Shown here one piece after another: positions 31,939-36,611 of a stretch of 36,611 nt of DNA. The translations under genes were made by a program, and so were the position numbers. Source of the stretch: Methylotenera_A sp031381645 (lineage in GTDB: Bacteria; Pseudomonadota; Gammaproteobacteria; Burkholderiales; Methylophilaceae); NCBI GenBank assembly GCA_031381645.1, contig JANMYB010000096.1:1-36611 (forward strand). Direction: 5' to 3'. Every line of letters begins with the position of its first letter. The first letter of the stretch is position 1. The notes beneath the pieces were generated by a model. It saw only the letters and a list, made by a program, of their open reading frames with translations. It was not told where the DNA came from and made no database searches.

Positions 31939-32481
31939 CTAAAACAGCTCAATTTCCCCAGAAGCCATGTTCTGTTGCTCTACTGAACGCCGTAATCCCC
32001 CAGAAAGTGCATGGCTACCTATATGCAAACTTTGGCTCATTTTTTCCAAAATTTTGACTATCTCTTGGTGTTCATGTTCTGTATCTATCTGGTCGCCGTA
32101 AACATCTAGCTCTTGAAGTAGATTTTTTAGTCCATTCACGCGTTTGATAGCTCTAGAAAGTAGCTGACTGGTAATATCTTGAAATTGCAAACCAGTAATA
32201 GCCACATTCACTTCTTCACCGATAATTTGGTTGAACATTTCAAGCTGCTTGGTTTCATCAACCGATAGTTGATGCTGTTGAGTAAGGAAAACTAAGGTTA
32301 CTTGTTGATTAATGACAGCAGTATGCACAGCAATAAAGCTCGCGCTGAGTTTTTCAATAGCCTTACTTAACAGGTAAGTTGTTTGCGATAGATCAGCCTC
32401 TACCTCAGCTAAATGTTGTTTGCCATGATCTGTCACTGCAGCCAGCAGACTTCTAACTTCAGTAATTGGTAGTGTTTTCAT
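31939..32481 (-). CDS. CheZ-like protein with DxxxQ motif (candidate CheY phosphatase)
   Basis: A 180-residue, all-helical soluble protein. FQDITSQLLSRAIKRVNGL (residues 100-118) mirrors the active helix of CheZ, where E. coli has FQDLTGQVIKRM with catalytic Asp143 and Gln147; here these would be Asp102 and Gln106. The rest is too divergent for me to align with CheZ, and it ends SGEIELF rather than the canonical CheY-docking tail. It lies just upstream of cheY and 90 bp after motB, in a fitting position. Likely function: dephosphorylation of CheY-P, inferred. The start ATG 32481 has a poor ribosome site; the 14-bp inverted repeat (32490-32503) lies right before it. It could instead be a structural chemotaxis protein. 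Confidence 0.65.
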   Translation of the reverse strand: MKTLPITEVRSLLAAVTDHGKQHLAEVEADLSQTTYLLSKAIEKLSASFIAVHTAVINQQVTLVFLTQQHQLSVDETKQLEMFNQIIGEEVNVAITGLQFQDITSQLLSRAIKRVNGLKNLLQELDVYGDQIDTEHEHQEIVKILEKMSQSLHIGSHALSGGLRRSVEQQNMASGEIELF

Positions 32482-32489
32482 ACTAATGC

Positions 32490-32503
32490 AATCATGTGCT
32501 TAG
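32490..32503 (+). repeat. 14-bp inverted repeat, right copy
   Basis: AATCATGTGCTTAG on plus, 9 bp upstream of the CheZ-like start codon; identical to 31402-31415 on the opposite strand. Confidence 0.7.
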
Positions 32504-32571
32504 TATCCTAGTATCAATCTATTGAATACGATAATAAAAATGTTTCAATTCAAACTCCAAGCAAGTTAAGT

Positions 32572-33507
32572 TTATGGTACTTGTGTTGCTTCCTTAATAT
32601 CAGACTCACTGGCAGACGAGGATAGATTTACGGCCTCATCATCTCTAATCACGTTCTCTTCAGCTTGTTTGTTCATCACAATAATACTGATGCGTCGATT
32701 TGTTGGGCTTAATGGATCTTCCTTATTAAACAAATTAGCTGAGGACAATCCAACCACACGCAACAACTTGCTTTCGTCCATGCCACCTGCTATCAACTCT
32801 CGACGCGATGCATTTGCTCGATCTGATGACAACTCCCAGTTACTATAGCCCTTATCACCACTAGGATATGGCACGGCATCGGTATGCCCAGATAGGCTAA
32901 TTTTGTTGGTAACCCCGTTGAGCATCTTGCCTATTTCTTGCAGAATCTGCTGCGCATAGGGCTGCATATCAGCCTTGGATGAAGCAAACATCGCTCTATT
33001 CTGCTCATCCACAATCTGAATACGCAAGCCTTCAGAAGTGATATCTAATAGCAATTGATTCTTAAATTTACTTAAAGCAGGACTATCTTCAATCGATTTT
33101 TCAATTTTCGCCTTCATCTCTTCCAATTTTTCCGTTTCGGCTTTTTCTAAGGCTTTTTTTGCTTCTTCCGCATCGATTGTTGTTTTCTTGCCGTCAGGCC
33201 CATCCACCTTCTTAACTTGCCCTTGTTTTTTGGTCATGTCTTTGCCACCACCACCTTTTATCAAAGTGTCACTGGCACCAACTGCAGTGCCGCCCGTCAA
33301 CGCCACCATTAAAGGTGTTTTAAAGTAATCAGAAATACCTTCCTTTTGTGCTTTTGAAGTTGAGCCTAGCAGCCACATCAACAGAAAAAAAGCCATCATG
33401 GCGGTGACGAAGTCAGCGTAGGCAATCTTCCAAGCACCGCCATGGTGGCCGCCAGCCGTCTTTTTAATCTTTTTAACAATAATCGGTCGAACGCGATCTT
33501 CAGCCAT
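32572..33507 (-). CDS. motB: Flagellar stator protein MotB
   Basis: This is the stator subunit that anchors to peptidoglycan and carries the proton-binding Asp. It is 311 residues. A basic N-terminus (VKKIKK, GGAWKIAYAD) leads into a single transmembrane helix with Asp32 (YADFVTAMMAFFLLMWLLG), a plug/linker region with Lys/Glu-rich coil (residues 105-150), then an OmpA-like peptidoglycan-binding domain with ISLSGHTDAVPY near residue 205 and NWELSSDRANASRREL. NRRISIIVM ends the domain. The Asp in the pore suggests proton drive; ion use cannot be settled from sequence. The ATG follows GGAG at 8-nt spacing; motA lies 45 bp upstream. Confidence 0.95.
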   Translation of the reverse strand: MAEDRVRPIIVKKIKKTAGGHHGGAWKIAYADFVTAMMAFFLLMWLLGSTSKAQKEGISDYFKTPLMVALTGGTAVGASDTLIKGGGGKDMTKKQGQVKKVDGPDGKKTTIDAEEAKKALEKAETEKLEEMKAKIEKSIEDSPALSKFKNQLLLDITSEGLRIQIVDEQNRAMFASSKADMQPYAQQILQEIGKMLNGVTNKISLSGHTDAVPYPSGDKGYSNWELSSDRANASRRELIAGGMDESKLLRVVGLSSANLFNKEDPLSPTNRRISIIVMNKQAEENVIRDDEAVNLSSSASESDIKEATQVP

Positions 33508-33552
33508 GACGAACTCCGTCTAAAACTAATATTGGGTTTAATAGCATTGGCA

Positions 33553-34416
33553 TTATTTAGCAGCTTTAGCTTGCTTAACGTGGGTTTCAAGCTCGGCAAA
33601 GCCTGGACGCTCAGTTGAATAAAGTATTTTCCGACCAAACTCAACAGCGATTGCAGGCGCATAACCATTCAGGCTCGCAAGCAAAGTCACCTTTACTGTT
33701 TGATACATTTTTGTGCTCTCTTCCAGTTTTTGCTCTAACAAGCCAGAAAGTGGGCCAACAAAGCCATAAGCCAGCAAAATACCTAAAAATGTTCCTACCA
33801 AGGCATGCCCAATCAGAACGCCTAGCTCGTTTGGTGGCAAGTGCAAACTTTCCATAGTGTGCACTACTCCCATCACCGCTGCCACAATACCAAAAGCAGG
33901 CAAAGCATCTCCAAGCTTGGCAATACAATGTGCTGGCACATGGCCTTCCATGTGATGGGTTTCAATTTCGTTATCCATCAGATTTTCTACCTGAAATGCA
34001 TCCATGTTGCCAGAGACCATCAAACGTAAATAATCAGTAATAAACTCAACCAAATGGTGATCGTGTAATATCTTCGGATACTTACTGAATAGCGGACTCG
34101 CTTCTGGGTTTTCTACGTCATTTTCAATTGACATCATGCCATCTTTACGAATTTTGCTAAGTATCTCGAAAAGAAGTGCCAGCAAATCCATGTAAAGTGC
34201 TTTGTTAAATTTAGAGCCTTTAAATATCGTTGGTATTGCTTTTACAGTTGCTTTAATGGCTTTATTATCATTGCCAACAACAAAGGCACCAATTGCACCA
34301 CCAAAAATCATTAGCACTTCTAATGGTTGCCATAAACCGCCTAGATGACCGCCAGCCATTGCATAGCCACCAAATATTGTGCCGCATATAACAATGTATC
34401 CAATAATGACAAACAT
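33553..34416 (-). CDS. motA: Flagellar stator protein MotA
   Basis: This inner-membrane stator subunit pairs with MotB. It is 287 residues with four transmembrane helices: near residues 2-22, 32-50, about 168-190 and 200-222. The cytoplasmic loop is large and charged between helices 2 and 3 (FEILSKIRKDGMMSIENDVE, near residue 83, includes the rotor-facing Arg/Glu region). KLGDALPAFGIVAAVMGVVH and the conserved GTFLGILLAYGFVGPL are present. The start has a strong site (TAGGAGTGAG). A candidate terminator in the 202-bp gap upstream suggests motAB has its own promoter, although I find no clear sigma-28 box. Confidence 0.95.
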   Translation of the reverse strand: MFVIIGYIVICGTIFGGYAMAGGHLGGLWQPLEVLMIFGGAIGAFVVGNDNKAIKATVKAIPTIFKGSKFNKALYMDLLALLFEILSKIRKDGMMSIENDVENPEASPLFSKYPKILHDHHLVEFITDYLRLMVSGNMDAFQVENLMDNEIETHHMEGHVPAHCIAKLGDALPAFGIVAAVMGVVHTMESLHLPPNELGVLIGHALVGTFLGILLAYGFVGPLSGLLEQKLEESTKMYQTVKVTLLASLNGYAPAIAVEFGRKILYSTERPGFAELETHVKQAKAAK

Positions 34417-34544
34417 ACCTGCTCACTCCTAAATTAAATCTTCTGATGAGTTAATAATTAGAATCAGAATACCAAGACGGCAAGCAAATCAATCGATAGA
34501 ATAAAGGGATGTTTTTGGGTTTGTATTGAATATAAGAAATTTCT

Positions 34545-34579
34545 GAAAAACTATTGTTATGGGCAATGCTAGCAATAGT
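34545..34579 (-). terminator. Candidate terminator between the methyltransferase gene and motA
   Basis: On minus, ACTATTG pairs with CAATAGT (7 bp, 16-nt loop) and runs into TTTTT. The loop is large and the stem AT-rich, so efficiency is uncertain. Confidence 0.4.
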
Positions 34580-34618
34580 GAGGCTTAGCACCACCGAGAT
34601 CAATCCAAAATTAAGTCT

Positions 34619-35458
34619 CTAAGGTAAGCGCCACACATAAATCATCGGAGAATGTTCGCTGCCTGCAATCCGCATGCTTGGGTTAGCGCCAGGAATTTCG
34701 AACTCCAAACTAATAAGAAAACTACCAGATTTCATTTCTTGATTCGCTTTTTCCCATAAAGCCAGCATTGCAGCAGGCGATAAATAGGCAAAAATCATGT
34801 CATATCCTGAAAAATCTAGAGTCCGATAGTCGCCTAACTTAAAAATTGCAGATGAACGACGAATCTTGCCACGAACAAAACTCACCAGCCATGGCAAAGG
34901 TGCGATTTCAATACCTTCGATATGACACTCTGGTCTCATTTTGGCGACATACATAGGCATATCACCTAGGCCACTACCAATATCAATTAGTCTTAACGAT
35001 TTGTCCATTGGCATCAACTTTACCACCTGTTTCCACACTGCTGGTCGAGAAGGAAAAAATGGTACTTGGCTACGAAAAGTCGTCCAAAACAAGCTGAGAC
35101 TCACCACAAAGCCTGCTAAATAAAATTCATTAGGCACATGCCAATTCGACATACCCCAAATTGCAATTGGGAAGCACAAGTGAATCCAACGCCACCAACT
35201 AGCCATTCCTGCAAAATTTGAAAAAGCTGCGGCTAATAAAGCCTGCATCAACACCAAAGCAAAGATAGGTAGAACTGTATCTGCACTTAAATGAATAAGT
35301 CTTGAAAACATCAACACCGTTAATGCTGCTGCGCATTGCAACAAAACAGCCAAAGTCGCAGGTTTAAAAGGCTGCCTGAGACTATTTGATATCTCAGGGT
35401 TGTCCTTTTGAAGTAACTGGCGTTTCATTTGAAAATGCTTGTTCAATATTCTGCTCAT
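34619..35458 (-). CDS. Membrane-anchored class I SAM-dependent methyltransferase, unknown substrate
   Basis: A 279-residue protein with two parts. Residues 33-127 contain about four hydrophobic helices. From residue 150 there is a class I methyltransferase core with motif I LRLIDIGSGLGDMPMYVAK, the acidic residue after strand 2 (IEGIEIAPL) and FAYLSPAAMLALWEKANQEM (motif IV region). The substrate is unknown; a membrane-located methylation such as lipid or protein is possible. It lies 8 bp after flhC and upstream of motAB, an unusual place for such an enzyme, so it is probably transcribed with flhDC. The start ATG 35458 has no obvious ribosome site, suggesting coupling to flhC. A partial repeat-like stretch lies at 34661-34680. 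Confidence 0.75.
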   Translation of the reverse strand: MSRILNKHFQMKRQLLQKDNPEISNSLRQPFKPATLAVLLQCAAALTVLMFSRLIHLSADTVLPIFALVLMQALLAAAFSNFAGMASWWRWIHLCFPIAIWGMSNWHVPNEFYLAGFVVSLSLFWTTFRSQVPFFPSRPAVWKQVVKLMPMDKSLRLIDIGSGLGDMPMYVAKMRPECHIEGIEIAPLPWLVSFVRGKIRRSSAIFKLGDYRTLDFSGYDMIFAYLSPAAMLALWEKANQEMKSGSFLISLEFEIPGANPSMRIAGSEHSPMIYVWRLP

Positions 35459-35466
35459 AAATAAAG

Positions 35467-36027
35467 TTATGCTGTCATTGAAACTAGTTTATAGGTAAGC
35501 TCTTTAGCTTTCTTGGTTTTACCAGCACGCGAAGGCACGTGGCATAAATTGCATACATAATTATGGTTCAAGTCATAAGTGTTCACGATAAACTCACCGC
35601 TACAACATGTACATGTTTTCATTTTCAACATTTTGCTTTCCACAAAACGTACCAATGTCCATGCCCGCGTCATCGACAAAACTGGCTCCACTTCCGAATC
35701 CTGCTCAACCACTTGCTGTTGATATAAGCTGTAAGCTTTGATGATGGCGTCAATACCTTTTACATCTGCATAATCCACCATAAACTTATAAATATTGTAA
35801 AAAATAGAAGAATGAATGTTCGGCTGCCAAGTCAAGAACCAGTCTGTAGAGAAAGGCAGCATACCTTTTGGCGGAGAAACACCTTTCAACTCCTTATATA
35901 ACTTAATCAAGCGTTCGCGAGATAAAGTTGTTTGCGACTCAAGCAATTGCAACCTAGCGCCAAGCTTAATCATGCGAATTGCCAGTTGGATTTGTTCTGA
36001 TTCATTTACTACACTTTTCGTTTTCAT
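35467..36027 (-). CDS. flhC: Flagellar master regulator subunit FlhC
   Basis: FlhC, with FlhD, forms the heterohexameric activator of class II flagellar genes. It is 186 residues from the chosen start. The helical N-terminal part has QIQLAIRMIKLGARLQLLE, LIKLYKELKGVSPPKGMLPF and WFLTW near residue 65. The C-terminal zinc site has four Cys in CTCC (near residue 141) and CNLC (near 159). Four in-frame start codons occur in a row (GTG 36036, ATG 36033, 36030, 36027); AAAGG, ending at 36036, is best spaced (8 nt) for ATG 36027. flhD ends 51 bp upstream. Known role: DNA binding is mainly contributed by FlhC. Confidence 0.94.
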   Translation of the reverse strand: MKTKSVVNESEQIQLAIRMIKLGARLQLLESQTTLSRERLIKLYKELKGVSPPKGMLPFSTDWFLTWQPNIHSSIFYNIYKFMVDYADVKGIDAIIKAYSLYQQQVVEQDSEVEPVLSMTRAWTLVRFVESKMLKMKTCTCCSGEFIVNTYDLNHNYVCNLCHVPSRAGKTKKAKELTYKLVSMTA

Positions 36028-36087
36028 CATCATCACCTTTTATCTAAAATCGATATCCATTTAATGTTATAAAATTTAACGTAATCA

Positions 36088-36405
36088 CTACGCCATCGCA
36101 TCGGCACTTTGACCCGCCATCAGGACGGCAGTATGTAAATGGGCTTGAGAGCGGTCTTTCGTATAGTTGGTCAACATGCCCAAAATTGTGCTGTCATCAA
36201 ACCTAAAACGCGCTAACATCATGTTGGTGCTGCACAGCTTAAGTAACTGCAAGGTGCTTAAGCCTTCTAATAAGTCTGCAATATCTTTACTGATGCCCAA
36301 GCGGAAGATTGCACTCGCTTTATCTGCACGAATCAATTGTTGAGCCAACAATAAATAATTTAAGTTTGCATCTTTAATTTCTGACATTATTTCTGCTTCG
36401 TTCAT
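36088..36405 (-). CDS. flhD: Flagellar master regulator subunit FlhD
   Basis: FlhD is the partner of FlhC in the FlhD4C2 activator. It is 105 residues, the usual length. It is helical, with NLNYLLLAQQLIRADKASAI and FRLGISKDIADLLEGLSTLQ near residue 34, then LLKLCSTNMMLARFRFDDST. The ATG at 36405 follows CGGAGA at good spacing. Upstream an inverted repeat TTTGAA/TTCAAA (36461-36466, 36474-36479, 7-nt spacer) could be an operator. Further up is a set of phased GTAGG boxes and a perfect long hairpin. No sure -35/-10 pair is evident, consistent with activator control. Confidence 0.94.
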   Translation of the reverse strand: MNEAEIMSEIKDANLNYLLLAQQLIRADKASAIFRLGISKDIADLLEGLSTLQLLKLCSTNMMLARFRFDDSTILGMLTNYTKDRSQAHLHTAVLMAGQSADAMA

Positions 36406-36509
36406 TTTATTTCTCCGTCTAATTGAGTTATTGAAAATTCATTTGCTGCGTTAGACGTACTTTGAACCTTCTATTCAAAACAAAATATCGGAGTTTGTCG
36501 GTTTTTTAG

Positions 36510-36604
36510 GTAGGACAATAGAGCCTGCGTCAGTAGGCATTTTTCATTTTTTACGTAGGGAAAGCGGGTGCACCCTTGTAGGTGTTTGTCTTACAAACAC
36601 CTAC
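36510..36604 (-). promoter_or_regulatory. Phased GTAGG/CCTAC box array upstream of flhDC
   Basis: GTAGG occurs on plus at 36510, 36533, 36555 and 36578 (start-to-start 23, 22 and 23 bp). A fifth box in inverted orientation (CCTAC) is at 36600, 22 bp further. Two of them share the longer TTTTTTA(G/C)GTAGG. Boxes two helical turns apart on one DNA face suggest cooperative binding of a regulator upstream of flhD. Confidence 0.45.
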
Positions 36605-36609
36605 AAGGG
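36573..36609. other. Perfect 17-bp inverted repeat with 3-nt spacer
   Basis: CCCTTGTAGGTGTTTGT (36573-36589) is exactly complementary to 36593-36609 around CTT. It overlaps the 10-bp palindrome GGGTGCACCC (36566-36575). No T-run follows on minus; the plus-strand downstream sequence is outside the window, so it may be a terminator of a gene to the right, a regulator site, or the end of a mobile element. Confidence 0.7.
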
Positions 36610-36611
36610 GC

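Noticed and set aside
34661..34680. GCCTGCAATCCGCATGCTTG as an eighth repeat copy
   Set aside because: It resembles the left arm and CCGCATG but lacks GATATTG; kept only as a possible degenerate copy, not as a feature.
1..36611. CRISPR array, prophage, insertion sequence or integron
   Set aside because: No regularly spaced repeats with unique spacers of CRISPR type, and no transposase, integrase or phage protein among the reading frames; the phased boxes at 36510-36604 are too short to be CRISPR repeats.

Overview
The window looks like a chromosomal segment of a betaproteobacterial methylotroph of the Methylophilaceae (Methylotenera/Methylophilus type). Base composition is moderately AT-rich. 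Three sets of genes point there: the ribulose monophosphate (RuMP) formaldehyde-fixation genes (hps, hpi, transaldolase), the tetrahydromethanopterin (H4MPT)/methylofuran formaldehyde-oxidation genes (mtdB, mch and cofactor synthesis genes), and an FlhDC-type flagellar locus. The genus is inferred from gene content; I could not run a database search.

Layout. 1-5814 (+): the tail of an unidentified gene, then a three-gene RND efflux operon (outer-membrane factor, adaptor, CusA/CzcA-like pump). 5815-10458 (-): a cofactor-synthesis operon of pterin carbinolamine dehydratase, an MfnE-like kinase, PabB, an MfnF-like protein and an MfnD-like ATP-grasp ligase. A divergent HisA-like gene (10427-11113, +) has its start overlapping that of the MfnD-like gene. 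11154-13679 (-): hpi, hps and transaldolase; hps has its own good promoter, a leader of about 170 nt, and a terminator-like hairpin separating it from hpi. 13803-19525 (-): a tight operon in transcription order beta-RFAP synthase, mtdB, ATP-grasp (orf17 type), mch, RimK-type ATP-grasp ligase, CitG-like protein. 19703-22895 (+): PEP synthase and its regulator PpsR, facing a chrA chromate transporter. 24285-24667: a near-consensus sigma-54 promoter driving a 57-residue acidic protein, end to end with tRNA-Ser(GGA). 24744-28357: a class III nucleotide cyclase (-), then an aldehyde dehydrogenase and its DUF779 partner (+). 28437-36405 (-): the motility locus in transcription order flhD, flhC, a membrane-anchored methyltransferase, motA, motB, a CheZ-like protein, cheY, a CheZ C-terminal remnant, and a CHASE4/HAMP/PAS/GGDEF/EAL protein.

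How it fits together. Formaldehyde from C1 compounds can be fixed by Hps/Hpi, with transaldolase in the rearrangement half of the RuMP cycle, or oxidised through H4MPT by MtdB and Mch. The neighbouring genes supply the cofactors: pABA (PabB) and RFAP synthase for H4MPT, and MfnD/E/F-like proteins for methylofuran. PpsA/PpsR supply PEP from pyruvate made by the cycle.

Most notable observations. (1) A short dispersed repeat of about 20 bp, all seven good copies on the same strand and mostly inside genes in different reading frames. (2) A cheZ gene reduced to its CheY-binding tail, while a separate protein two genes away carries a CheZ-like DxxxQ motif; a 14-bp inverted repeat brackets the segment. 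(3) A sigma-54-driven 57-aa orphan gene. (4) Four to five GTAGG boxes at 22-23 bp spacing upstream of flhDC. (5) HisA-like and CitG-like proteins in the H4MPT clusters, whose parent chemistries fit two ill-defined steps of H4MPT synthesis.
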